A stretch of 64,000 nucleotides of DNA from Pusillimonas noertemannii (GTDB lineage Bacteria; Pseudomonadota; Gammaproteobacteria; Burkholderiales; Burkholderiaceae_B). The stretch's first letter is position 1, and every line of letters starts with the position of its first letter. Both the position numbers and the translations under genes were made by a program. The stretch covers positions 1,054,001 to 1,118,000 of the forward strand of contig NZ_QEKO01000001.1 of NCBI RefSeq assembly GCF_003096595.1. Reading direction: 5' to 3'. The notes beneath the pieces are model-generated. The model searched no databases. It was not told where the DNA came from and saw only the letters and a program-made list of their open reading frames with translations. This document shows positions 29,728 to 37,349 of this stretch, in pieces.

Positions 29728-29888
29728 ACGTCTATTTCAGAACCGATAACGGGCTCGTCCGAGTCTTTATTCGTGAGACTGACCCAGGAATGGCTCAGGT
29801 TCAAGCATACCTAATTGCTTGCGAGCAGCGAGTACTGCCTACGTCGGCGGTTCTCGCTGTCATTAGCGGGCGCGTGGAGGCCTCATGA
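29724..29888 (+). CDS. Small phage protein (54 aa)
   Basis: 54 codons; ATG overlaps the Ref-like stop and its stop overlaps the next ATG. MNVYFRTDNGLVRVFIRETD is beta-rich, the rest helical. Translational coupling on both sides is the main support. Confidence 0.6.
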   Translation: MNVYFRTDNGLVRVFIRETDPGMAQVQAYLIACEQRVLPTSAVLAVISGRVEAS

Positions 29889-30262
29889 ACGGCCAACAAC
29901 TCGCCGACATCGGCATCGAGACGGCTCGGCAGCACGCCGAGGCAGTGACAACCAGCTGGACGGAGCTCGTTATGGCTCGTCTGGAAGCATGGGCGCCGCG
30001 CCAGCGTGAGCCGTTCGCTTTGGAAGACTTCCGCTTTCACATCGAGCGGCACTTCGAAGAGCTGATTCCACCCAGCCCGAATGCCTGGGGTGTCATAGGC
30101 CGTCTTGGTGTTAGCCGCGGCATCCTGAAGCCCACGCGCGAATACCGATCAGCCCGCAGCCCAGGAACACATGGGCATCCCGTGCCCACATATACCGCAG
30201 CCCAAAAACAAAACCCGGCAACCGCGCCAACGGTTCCGGGCCCTTCAAGTGCACATGCGTAA
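29885..30262 (+). CDS. Phage protein of unknown function
   Basis: 125 residues. The helical N-terminus (ADIGIETARQHAEAVTTSWT) and FALEDFRFHIERHFEELIPP, NAWGVIGRLGVSRGILKPT suggest a small DNA-associated fold seen near replication genes in other phages. The C-terminal 35 residues are Pro/Ala/Thr-rich. Confidence 0.6.
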   Translation: MNGQQLADIGIETARQHAEAVTTSWTELVMARLEAWAPRQREPFALEDFRFHIERHFEELIPPSPNAWGVIGRLGVSRGILKPTREYRSARSPGTHGHPVPTYTAAQKQNPATAPTVPGPSSAHA

Positions 30263-30274
30263 GGAGTACGTGCA

Positions 30275-30433
30275 ATGAATGAACAAATTCTATTTGATGC
30301 CAGGGACAGGGTCAAGGCCCAACAAATGGCAATGGCTAGGAATATTAGCAAGCTGACTACGAAGACTGCGCAGAAGCGTCAGGCGCACCTGCTGTGCGAA
30401 TCGCTCAAGCAAAGCATTAGGGCGAGGGCGTAG
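30275..30433 (+). CDS. Small basic helical phage protein (52 aa)
   Basis: 52 codons with ribosome site AAGGAG. MNEQILFDARDRVKAQQMAM and NISKLTTKTAQKRQAHLLCE form a basic helix, suggesting nucleic-acid contact. It lies 2 bp before the O-like gene. Confidence 0.6.
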   Translation: MNEQILFDARDRVKAQQMAMARNISKLTTKTAQKRQAHLLCESLKQSIRARA

Positions 30434-30435
30434 GC

Positions 30436-31254
30436 ATGGCGAGAGCGAGAAATATCAAACCAAGCTTCTTCGCCAATGACGATCTTGCAGATATTGATCC
30501 GCTTGGCCGTCTGCTGTTTATCGGGCTATGGACGGTAGCGGATCGTGACGGGCGATTGGAAGATCGACCGCGCCGCATAAAGGCAGAAGTGCTGCCGTAT
30601 GACGATTGCGACATTGATACCCTGCTGGGAGACCTGCAGAAACACGGGTTCATCCATAGATACGAAGTGGGCGGGGAAAGGTTCATTCAGGTGGTGAACT
30701 TTGCCAAGCACCAGAATCCGCACGTCAAGGAATCGGCCAGCTCTATTCCGGCACCAGACGAGCACCATGCAAGACCGGTGCAAGAACAGGGCAAGGCACA
30801 TCCTGAACCGGAACAAGTCGGGCTGATTCCTGATTCCGGATTCCTTGATACCAATAACCCCCCTAACCCCCCTGCCGGGGGTGAAAGCCCGACCACGCCA
30901 AAACGGGAACGCAAGCCACGCATCCAGCTGAAGACCTTCATCGATAACTGCCGAGCAGCCGGTGAAAACGCAATCAGTGGATACAAGCCCTTGCTGGAGT
31001 ACGTAGAGGCCACAGGGCTGCCCATGGAGTTCGTTCAGCTCGCCTGGGATGAATTCAAGCGCCAGTTCGGCCCCGGAGGCAAGGACGAAGCTCGTAAGCA
31101 GGCCGATTGGCGTAGACATTTCCTCAACTACATCGAAAAAAACTACATGCGCCTTTGGTATGCCAGGGTGGCTGATGGTGGCAACGAGTACTTCCTGTCG
31201 ACTCAAGGCTTGCAGGCCCAGGCGCTGCAGTCGAACCGGGAGGCGGTGGCATGA
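30436..31254 (+). CDS. Phage replication initiator, O-like
   Basis: 272 residues. N-terminal winged-helix domain (about 1-95, FFANDDLADIDPLGRLLFIG, then RRIKAEVLPYDDCD). A Pro-rich linker (about 105-155) contains a run of CCCCCCT repeats in the DNA near 30858-30880. The C-terminal helical domain (about 160-240) probably meets the helicase. Together with the DnaB-type gene that overlaps its end, it should open the phage origin, which in lambda lies inside O. Confidence 0.8.
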   Translation: MARARNIKPSFFANDDLADIDPLGRLLFIGLWTVADRDGRLEDRPRRIKAEVLPYDDCDIDTLLGDLQKHGFIHRYEVGGERFIQVVNFAKHQNPHVKESASSIPAPDEHHARPVQEQGKAHPEPEQVGLIPDSGFLDTNNPPNPPAGGESPTTPKRERKPRIQLKTFIDNCRAAGENAISGYKPLLEYVEATGLPMEFVQLAWDEFKRQFGPGGKDEARKQADWRRHFLNYIEKNYMRLWYARVADGGNEYFLSTQGLQAQALQSNREAVA

Positions 31255-32579
31255 TCTACAACCAAGATGCCGAACAGTCCGTTCTGGGCGCCTTGCTGCT
31301 GGACAATGACGCCTATGATCGTCTTGGCGACCTGCGAGCCGAGCACTTCTACCGCGCCGATCATCAGCAAATCTTCTCGATGGCGGCTAAGTCGATTGAG
31401 AGCGGCGGGCCGGTCGATGTCGTGACGCTCAGCGATAAGCTGCCGGAGAGCATTTCACTGGCCTACCTGCACGAACTGGCGACCAACACGCCTAGCTCTG
31501 CGAACATCGGGCGCTACGCCGAAATGGTGCGTGCTTGCGCTCAGCGCCGTGCCCTCGCAATCCTGGCCGGCGAGGTGACCGAGCAGGCAAAGATCAACGT
31601 CGATCCCGCAGGGATCATCGATAAGGCACAGGCAGCGCTGGAGTCCATCGCCGAACAGCGGATAAAGTCCGAGCCGATTAAGGCGGGCGATGACATGGTC
31701 CGGTATATCGAGGAGTTGGAACGTCGAGCCGAGGGAACGGGGCCCAAGGCGATCCCAACGGGTTTCAGCGACCTCGACGCCAAGATGATGGGCGGCTTTC
31801 GACGCGGTGAGCTCTGGATTGTGGCGGCAAGGCCCAAGATGGGCAAGAGTGCCTTTGCGTTCAACGTTGCACTGAATGCTGCCGAAGCGCATTCGGTGCT
31901 GGTTCTCTCGATGGAGATGCCAAAAGACCAGATCCACGATCGGAACATTGCCGTTCTGGGCGAAATAGACCTGCCACACGTCATCGACCCGCGTCGCATG
32001 CAGGGCAACGACTGGGCAAAGCTCACCCACGCCGCGCAGCGACTGGAGACGTTGAGCCTGTATCTGGACGACCAGGGCGCACTGCGGCTCATGGACGTGC
32101 GGATGAAGGCTCGCCAAGTCAAGCGCCGGCATGGGCTCGATTTGATCGTAATCGACTATCTGCAGCTTATGGATGGCGAGGGCGATAACCGCAATGCGCA
32201 GATCGAGGGCATTACTCGGGGCCTGAAGGCGCTTGCCAAAGAACTCAAGATCGCCATTGTCCTGCTCTCCCAGCTAAATCGCAGCCTTGAGCAGCGCCCC
32301 AACAAACGCCCGATGCCCTCCGATCTGCGCGACTCCGGGGCCATCGAACAGGATTGCGACGGCGCCATCTTCCTGTACCGAGACGAGGTCTATAACCCCG
32401 ACTCTCCGGACAGGGGCATTTGTGAGGCCAACATCGGCCTAATCCGCCAAGGCGAGCCCGGAACTGTCGGGCTCAAATATGTCGGCAAGCAGACCAAATT
32501 TCAAAGCTTGGCGCTGGGTACTGTCTTTGGACAGGCGCGGCCTCCAGAGCGCAAGACGCGCGGAGGGCTGAAGGATTGA
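31251..32579 (+). CDS. DnaB-family replicative helicase
   Basis: 442 residues. N-terminal DnaB domain (about 1-100, NQDAEQSVLGALLLDNDAYD), linker helix, and RecA-like ATPase with Walker A PKMGKSA (Lys199), Walker B LIVIDYLQL (about 298-306) and LRDSGAIEQDCDGAIFLYRD near the end. It unwinds DNA ahead of the fork and is probably loaded by the O-like protein. Start overlaps the upstream stop by 4 bp. Confidence 0.95.
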   Translation: MIYNQDAEQSVLGALLLDNDAYDRLGDLRAEHFYRADHQQIFSMAAKSIESGGPVDVVTLSDKLPESISLAYLHELATNTPSSANIGRYAEMVRACAQRRALAILAGEVTEQAKINVDPAGIIDKAQAALESIAEQRIKSEPIKAGDDMVRYIEELERRAEGTGPKAIPTGFSDLDAKMMGGFRRGELWIVAARPKMGKSAFAFNVALNAAEAHSVLVLSMEMPKDQIHDRNIAVLGEIDLPHVIDPRRMQGNDWAKLTHAAQRLETLSLYLDDQGALRLMDVRMKARQVKRRHGLDLIVIDYLQLMDGEGDNRNAQIEGITRGLKALAKELKIAIVLLSQLNRSLEQRPNKRPMPSDLRDSGAIEQDCDGAIFLYRDEVYNPDSPDRGICEANIGLIRQGEPGTVGLKYVGKQTKFQSLALGTVFGQARPPERKTRGGLKD

Positions 32580-32806
32580 AAGTTCAATGCATCGACTGCC
32601 AGCACTTCAGCCTGCGCGACGCCGGCAAGATGGCCCGCCAGGGTTACGGGCACTGCGACCTGCAGAAAAGCAAGAGCTCGTTCGAGAGCGCCGACTTCGA
32701 GCGCCAGTGCCGCGAGCATAGCCACGTCGACAGAGAAACCTCTATCAGCCGGCGCGGCTGGCTGGAAGGAGAGCGCATGAAGTTTGCGAGGGAGGTGATG
32801 GGCTAA
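32576..32806 (+). CDS. Small zinc-binding phage protein, TTG start
   Basis: 76 residues. CIDCQHFSLRDAGKMARQGY then CDLQKSK and RQCREH supply four Cys and His for a small zinc fold. The start is TTG at 32576, overlapping the helicase stop and preceded by GGAGG; the first internal ATG would remove the first Cys pair. Confidence 0.7.
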   Translation: MKVQCIDCQHFSLRDAGKMARQGYGHCDLQKSKSSFESADFERQCREHSHVDRETSISRRGWLEGERMKFAREVMG

Positions 32807-33195
32807 TGATCATCCTTGATCTTCCATACCCGCCTTCGGTGAATACCTACTGGCGTCACGCCACGATCAAAGGGCAGCAGCGAGTCCTGATCAGCGAGGC
32901 CGGCCGTAAGTACAGAAAGGCTGTGTACGAAGCCGTGCTCATGGCGGCACCAAGCCAGCGTCGTGTAGCCGCGGGACGCCTCGAGGTGGGAATCAAGGCA
33001 TACATGCCGGACCGCCGCGCGCGCGACCTGGACAACCTTCCTAAAGCGCTGCTCGACTCGCTGACGAATGCCGGGGTCATCGCAGACGACAGCTTGATAG
33101 ATCGCCTCGTTATCGAGCGCGGCCCCATCGTCAAGGGCGGCAAGGCCCGCGTTTACATCGACGCCTTTACTGAGATCGAGGAAATCGACAAATGA
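32806..33195 (+). CDS. rusA: RusA-type Holliday junction resolvase
   Basis: 129 residues, near the family length. PYPPSVNTYWRH at the N-terminus, and the catalytic set Asp74, Asp76 and Lys80 in RARDLDNLPKALLDSL, followed by GVIADDSLID. It cuts four-way junctions during recombination-dependent replication. Start overlaps the previous stop (TAATG). Confidence 0.95.
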   Translation: MIILDLPYPPSVNTYWRHATIKGQQRVLISEAGRKYRKAVYEAVLMAAPSQRRVAAGRLEVGIKAYMPDRRARDLDNLPKALLDSLTNAGVIADDSLIDRLVIERGPIVKGGKARVYIDAFTEIEEIDK

Positions 33196-33542
33196 ACAGC
33201 TACGAACTCAAGAAAGCAGCCATCGACAAGCTGCGCGCAACGACAGGCAAGAAGCTGCCCTCAACCGCAGTCATGCTCGATATCTGCAGGGCCATAGGTC
33301 GGCACCCAAAGGGCGGGCTGACCCCGGCTCAAATTCTGCGCGACTACGTGGGGATCAAGAACGAGGCACCCACAAACGCGGTGGCCGCGCCATACAGACC
33401 GACCTTTCGAGAGATGGAGTCACGCCCGCACCCTCGGATGGCCGATATCCAGCGAGCGCAGCCGCCGATGATGACGCCGACAGGGACAGGGAACTGGAAC
33501 CAGTATTCGCAGTACATGCTTGATAACGGACGGAGTCGCTAA
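33192..33542 (+). CDS. Phage protein of unknown function
   Basis: 116 residues. A helical N-terminal half (ELKKAAIDKLRATTGKKLPS, LDICRAIGRHPKGG) that could be DNA-binding, and a polar Pro/Met-rich end. Coupled to rusA by a 4-bp overlap. Confidence 0.6.
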   Translation: MNSYELKKAAIDKLRATTGKKLPSTAVMLDICRAIGRHPKGGLTPAQILRDYVGIKNEAPTNAVAAPYRPTFREMESRPHPRMADIQRAQPPMMTPTGTGNWNQYSQYMLDNGRSR

Positions 33543-33733
33543 TGAAGCCCACAACTTTCCTCGGCCTGTTGGCCCTGATCCTCATAGGCCTGAAGCTTGC
33601 GGGCCTGGGCATGGTCGCCGACTGGTCCTGGTGGGTCGTTCTTTCGCCTATCTGGATGCCGTGGGCCATCGTGGTCTCCGTGGGAGTCCCGGCGCTGTTC
33701 GTATATGCCGCTGTCAAAGTGTGGCGCCGATGA
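33542..33733 (+). CDS. Small two-span membrane protein
   Basis: 63 residues with helices at about 5-25 and 33-58 (WAIVVSVGVPALFVYAAVKV). The ATG overlaps the upstream stop by one base. Phage proteins of this kind sit in replication operons of Betaproteobacterial prophages; no function known. Confidence 0.65.
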   Translation: MKPTTFLGLLALILIGLKLAGLGMVADWSWWVVLSPIWMPWAIVVSVGVPALFVYAAVKVWRR

Positions 33734-34089
33734 GCGAAGCAATCACCGCCGACGATCTTCTCTGGAACTGGGCCCGCTGGTGCTGGTCGGGAGAGACTGT
33801 GGGCAACATGACGCCTTACGTGTCCTGGGAAGACGATCACAGGCCGATCAATCATGAGCAAGCCCAAATCGTGGACGAGATGCACCGCGGGCTGCCGCAC
33901 CATGAAGGAATGGTCATCACGGCCGAGTATCCGCAGAAAAACGCAATGTTCGGGGAGTTGCACGCTCGGGCGCGTCAAGAATCAGCCCGGCGCTGGATAG
34001 GGCGGGTTACTGGCGTGTGGCTCACGGAGCACGAATACAAGCTTTACCTGGGATTTTTCAAAGATGCGGTCGGGAGGAAGCTGCTGTGA
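33730..34089 (+). CDS. Possible late antiterminator (Q-position) protein
   Basis: 119 residues. LWNWARWCWSGETVGNMTPY at the start, and ARRWIGRVTGVWLTEHEYKL near the end recalls the basic helix-turn-helix part of phage Q/DUF1133-type proteins. The gene sits after rusA and at the end of the rightward operon, exactly where late antiterminators lie in lambdoid phages. The call rests mainly on position. Confidence 0.5.
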   Translation: MSEAITADDLLWNWARWCWSGETVGNMTPYVSWEDDHRPINHEQAQIVDEMHRGLPHHEGMVITAEYPQKNAMFGELHARARQESARRWIGRVTGVWLTEHEYKLYLGFFKDAVGRKLL

Positions 34090-34376
34090 AGTATGCGCAT
34101 GAGGTGATCGACTTGCTGGCGCCATACCCGGGCCGGCAGTTTCGGATGGCCGAGATTGTCCGGTATGTTGAGCCCCAGGCTAACGGGGTAGCCCGTCAGC
34201 GAGTGCACAAGGGCGTGCTTCGGGTACTGAAGTCGCTAGAAGAGCATGGGCAGGTTGAGATCCAGCCCGCAGCCGAGGCAGGCGGTTTTGCCCGGTACTC
34301 GTGGAAAGTGAGACATCAAGTCGTTGCGAACCGGGACAGAAACCGCGACAATATCGGCAGGGCTTTTGCGCCCTGA
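34086..34376 (+). CDS. Small winged-helix phage protein, GTG start
   Basis: 96 residues. YPGRQFRMAEIVRYVEPQAN and RVHKGVLRVLKSLEEHGQVE read as a winged helix. The GTG at 34086 overlaps the stop of the previous gene and keeps the first helix; no other start fits. Last gene of the rightward operon. Confidence 0.65.
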   Translation: MKYAHEVIDLLAPYPGRQFRMAEIVRYVEPQANGVARQRVHKGVLRVLKSLEEHGQVEIQPAAEAGGFARYSWKVRHQVVANRDRNRDNIGRAFAP

Positions 34377-34384
34377 AAAAACGA

Positions 34385-34408
34385 ACCCCGCCGCGAGCGG
34401 GTTTTTTT
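34385..34408. terminator. Terminator between convergent genes
   Basis: CCCGC-CGCGA-GCGGG followed by seven T on the plus strand, ending the rightward operon. The minus-strand gene at 34410 reads into it from the other side; there the flank is A-rich then GTTCGTTTTTT, so it may work both ways. Confidence 0.8.
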
Positions 34409-34409
34409 A

Positions 34410-35168
34410 TTAAAAAGGTATTTTGTCGAGTACTTCTTTGCTTATCACCCATAGCTTTCCAATGTTGCCGGCTGTTTTGGCGACTTTGTCTATAACGGTG
34501 ACGGTAGTTGCCATAGCCGATTTGAGCTTATCCAGCGCTTTACGAGTTTCTTCCGGATTCTCGTTGGCAGATGAGGTGAGGGCCTCTTGTTCTGAAACGA
34601 TATCGGCGGTGATGGTTTTGATGGCTTTCTCTAACGGACCAATACCGTAAATTACGTAATCCTCCAGCGCGCTCCGCAGCTCGGTTACTTGTCTGCGCAG
34701 GATCTGCCGAAGTGCTGCTGGCAGCGAGTCGTCACCCAGCAGCGCCTCCAGCTCTGTGATTTTTGCTTGAATATCTTGTCTATCTTCGTTGGAGATTGTG
34801 TCTTCTAGCGAGCCTACCGCCCACTCCGCCCATCGTAGGGCAGTGATAATTTCCGGGCCAAAATGCGGCTTTATTTCGATCCATCGCTGAGACATCTTGG
34901 CGGGAGAAAGCCCATTCTTTATTTTCAAATGGGCATTGTGGTACAGAACTTCTGGAACGCCTCGCTCTCGCAGAAGTATTGATAGTTGATCCACTTGGTC
35001 GATTATGGCGACGAGCCGACGCGAGATTTCAGTCTCCTTCAATTGCTCGCCTTTGTCCGCAGGCTGGGCCAATACGTCCGCCCACCACTTCATGGCAGTT
35101 TCGTTCTCGTTGGCTTTTCTTTTTGAAATAGCAGTTGTGATGTTCAGAATTCTGCTGGCTGGATTCAT
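34410..35168 (-). CDS. Cargo protein of unknown function, minus strand between early and late regions
   Basis: 252 residues, largely helical. The first 90 residues include WWADVLAQPADKGEQLKETE and VDQLSILLRERGVPEVLYHN. Residues 120-250 form long helices (EDRQDIQAKITELEALLGDD, ALDKLKSAMATTVTVIDKVA) ending in a semi-hydrophobic stretch (AKTAGNIGKLWVISKEVL). It is opposed to all flanking phage genes, more AT-rich than they are, and ends in a shared terminator: the signs of an independently expressed moron. No family recognised. Confidence 0.65.
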   Translation of the reverse strand: MNPASRILNITTAISKRKANENETAMKWWADVLAQPADKGEQLKETEISRRLVAIIDQVDQLSILLRERGVPEVLYHNAHLKIKNGLSPAKMSQRWIEIKPHFGPEIITALRWAEWAVGSLEDTISNEDRQDIQAKITELEALLGDDSLPAALRQILRRQVTELRSALEDYVIYGIGPLEKAIKTITADIVSEQEALTSSANENPEETRKALDKLKSAMATTVTVIDKVAKTAGNIGKLWVISKEVLDKIPF

Positions 35169-35445
35169 AGCTTTAGAGCGTTGGATGGCAAAACATGAAT
35201 ATAAGACATTATTTGAAACAATTGGCGCTAGACTTGCCGGCCCGGAATGGGATCGACAAATCCGTATTCATCCTTGCTAGACTCTTCACTCCTCGCAGCC
35301 GCTGGCTTTCAACCGACCTGCGCATGGCAATGAATCTTGTTTTTGCCAAGTCCAAGCTACGGGCCCTGGCTCTCACGGTGCTGGGCCGCGATGCGGTGAT
35401 CGGATAACACTTGTCTCCTCCCGAGGTTGTTCTCACCCTCTTTCG
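35169..35445. other. Intergenic region before the late genes
   Basis: About 280 bp upstream of the minus-strand cargo gene, more AT-rich near 35190-35230 where its promoter should be. A 70-codon plus-strand frame (35195-35407) has no ribosome site and was not accepted. Confidence 0.4.
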
Positions 35446-35485
35446 CGCCCGCCTGAGTCCTTGTGATTCGGCGGGCGATTCTTTT
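35446..35485 (+). terminator. Hairpin upstream of the tiny-gene cluster
   Basis: CGCCCGCC (35446-35453) and GGCGGGCG (35470-35477) form a perfect 8-bp stem with a 16-nt loop, followed by ATTCTTTT. It ends just before the ribosome site of the gene at 35496 and could be the terminator that a late antiterminator overrides. Confidence 0.5.
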
Positions 35486-35495
35486 GGAGCTTGTT

Positions 35496-35573
35496 ATGTT
35501 TGGTCCACAGGAAAAAGGACATTGCATCTTCACTCCCAAGCGCAGCAAGGGCCTGGGGCCTAACAAGGCATAG
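35496..35573 (+). CDS. Tiny gene (25 aa)
   Basis: 25 codons with ribosome site TTGGAGC: MFGPQEKGHCIFTPKRSKGL and a short end. Basic and Gly/Lys-rich. The ribosome site and the closely spaced next gene are the only support. Confidence 0.35.
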   Translation: MFGPQEKGHCIFTPKRSKGLGPNKA

Positions 35574-35575
35574 TA

Positions 35576-35656
35576 ATGGACGGAGACGCAACGATCGAAG
35601 GCTGGTATGGCCGCATTCGTGAGAGCTGGACGTACTGGCCCAAGAATGACGGCTGA
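35576..35656 (+). CDS. Tiny gene (26 aa)
   Basis: 26 codons: MDGDATIEGWYGRIRESWTY and five more residues. It starts 2 bp after the previous stop; the product is Trp/Tyr-rich and amphipathic. Weakly supported. Confidence 0.3.
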   Translation: MDGDATIEGWYGRIRESWTYWPKNDG

Positions 35657-35657
35657 C

Positions 35658-35858
35658 ATGATCTTTTGCCTCTCTGTCTGCCCCGAGCAATGCCGCGTCA
35701 TTCTCGACGATGAGCCGCACGGTGACGTATTGGCGGTGATCGAGGAAAAGAACTGGCAGGCGGCCCGACGCCAGGCGCTGGCGCTCAAGGAAATGGACCC
35801 GTATTTCTATCGGGACGGCTGGGGCTGGATGAAGAGGGTGGAATCTGGCATGCTGTAG
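35658..35858 (+). CDS. Small phage protein (66 aa)
   Basis: 66 residues: MIFCLSVCPEQCRVILDDEP then HGDVLAVIEEKNWQAARRQA and FYRDGWGWMKRVE. A well-balanced sequence of unknown role. An ATG 12 bp upstream (35646) is an alternative start overlapping the previous gene. Confidence 0.5.
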   Translation: MIFCLSVCPEQCRVILDDEPHGDVLAVIEEKNWQAARRQALALKEMDPYFYRDGWGWMKRVESGML

Positions 35859-35883
35859 CCTTGTGTTACAAAAAGGAGGGCCC

Positions 35884-36054
35884 GTGGCGGCAGGAATCGA
35901 ACCGAACGTATGGTTTCCGGTGGTGTCGGTCGTGCTTGGATTTGTATGCAAGGGAATCCTCGATCACCTCACCGAACGACGGCGTATGAACGCCGATGGT
36001 ACGGTTGGATGTTGCCGAGTTTCGCAATTGTGTGGCCGCAATTTCGTTAGCTAG
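35884..36054 (+). pseudogene. N-terminal part of a split membrane-anchored phage gene
   Basis: Starts at GTG 35884 after AAGGAGG. It encodes NVWFPVVSVVLGFVCKGILD, a membrane anchor, then HLTERRRMNADG, and loses sense afterwards (GCCRVSQLCGRN). Phages in this group encode anchors of this kind followed by a long helical domain. That domain is present downstream in another frame (35996-36175), so a frameshift near 35990 is likely. Confidence 0.5.
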
Positions 36055-36175
36055 GGGTGAAGCTGAGGCGGATTCCATCCTCCAGTCTTTATCGGATTTA
36101 GCAAGGACTTTACACGATCAAATCGGTCTCGAACTTCGGCGGTTGGATAGCAGCGAGGACATCATTCTGGCGTAG
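35996..36175 (+). pseudogene. C-terminal part of the split gene
   Basis: 59 codons: MVRLDVAEFRNCVAAISLAR, then GEAEADSILQSLSDLARTLH and IGLELRRLDSSEDIILA, a typical soluble helical domain. It overlaps the N-terminal piece in a different frame. It could be translated on its own from ATG 35996, but no ribosome site is visible there. Confidence 0.45.
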
Positions 36176-36227
36176 CTTCCACCGGTGAACGGTACAACGG
36201 CTCGAGGTGGATTTTTATTGGACGAAC

Positions 36228-36878
36228 ATGTCAAAGCGACAATCCGAGCCAGAGATTTCCCGCCCGGTCCCGCCGGCGAGCCTATTGCCCGGCTCCGAAG
36301 ATTTGCTGATTTACACGCATCTTGTCCCCGCACCGGAGGTGGGCGCATGGGTACAGGACACCATACTTTCTACGGATGGCCCGCTGCATAATCCTGACCA
36401 TGCGCACCTATTGGACGCTGATCTGTGTTTCCTTTGGGCCTCCAGCGCCTTCGCCAAACAAGCCCGCACGGTAGTAGGCCAAGCCGAACAGGTCATGTTC
36501 CGCGCTGGCGGCTGGCAGAAGGCCCGTCAGGAGCAGCAGATGCGCGAATGGTTCGGCTATGTCCCGAGCTTCATCATTACGCTGGCTGCCGACTACTGCG
36601 CCCAGTGCAGCGACGCCGAGTTCTGCGCCCTGGTCGAGCACGAGCTTTATCACATAGCCCACGCCCTGGATGAATTCGGCGCACCGAAGTTCGACAAGGA
36701 AGGCAACCCCAGGTTGATGCTCCGCGGCCACGACGTCGAGGAGTTCATCGGGGTAGTGAAGCGCTATGGCGCCAGCAAGGAAGTGTCACGTATGGTCGAG
36801 GCTGCCAAGCATTCACCCGAGGTGGGAAACATCAACATTGCGAGGGCTTGCGGAACCTGTCTGCTGAGGGCGGCGTGA
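36228..36878 (+). CDS. Putative phage metallopeptidase
   Basis: 216 residues. The zinc motif HExxH is present as His138-Glu139-Leu-Tyr-His142 inside LVEHELYHIAHALDEFG, preceded by FIITLAADYCAQCSDAEFCA. This matches the phage metallopeptidase family found beside terminase genes; the substrate is unknown. ATG at 36228 is used; a GTG 21 bp upstream is possible. Confidence 0.8.
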   Translation: MSKRQSEPEISRPVPPASLLPGSEDLLIYTHLVPAPEVGAWVQDTILSTDGPLHNPDHAHLLDADLCFLWASSAFAKQARTVVGQAEQVMFRAGGWQKARQEQQMREWFGYVPSFIITLAADYCAQCSDAEFCALVEHELYHIAHALDEFGAPKFDKEGNPRLMLRGHDVEEFIGVVKRYGASKEVSRMVEAAKHSPEVGNINIARACGTCLLRAA

Positions 36879-36908
36879 CGTAGACCTTGCTTAGACGGAT
36901 TTCACATT

Positions 36909-37349
36909 ATGGCAACGCTCAGTGAGGCGGCTAAGCGCTTCATTGTCCAAGCGCTTGCCTGCTACGACACACCGACGCAGGTCGCCGAAGCCGTCAAAGA
37001 GGAATTCGGCATTGATGTGCCGCGGAACCAGGTCGGCCGATACGACCCAACCAAGGCATCGGGCCATGATCTGCCAAAGAAGTGGCGAACGCTGTTCGAG
37101 GACACGCGCAAGAGATTCCGTGAGGAAACTGCCGAGATTCCGATAGCCCAGCGCGCCTACCGCCTGCGGAAAATGGGCCAGATAGCCGCCAGAGCCGAGC
37201 AGATGCGCAACCTGCCGCTGGTACTGCAGATACTCGAGCAGGCCGCCAAGGAAACGGGCGATGCGTATGTGAACCACAAAACAAGCGGGTCGGGTGGCAG
37301 TGAGGTCGCACAGGCGCTAACCGACTTGATCGACAAGCTGCCTTCATGA
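36909..37349 (+). CDS. Terminase small subunit (DUF2280 type)
   Basis: 146 residues. N-terminal helix-turn-helix region (KRFIVQALACYDTPTQVAEA, FGIDVPRNQVGRYDP) and a helical middle with RAYRLRKMGQIAARAEQ, as in the DUF2280 family that precedes terminase large-subunit genes. It should bind the packaging site. The end overlaps terL by 4 bp. Confidence 0.88.
   Translation: MATLSEAAKRFIVQALACYDTPTQVAEAVKEEFGIDVPRNQVGRYDPTKASGHDLPKKWRTLFEDTRKRFREETAEIPIAQRAYRLRKMGQIAARAEQMRNLPLVLQILEQAAKETGDAYVNHKTSGSGGSEVAQALTDLIDKLPS

Noticed and set aside
35195-35407. 70-codon plus-strand frame upstream of the tiny-gene cluster
   Set aside because: No convincing ribosome site and no coupling to a neighbour.
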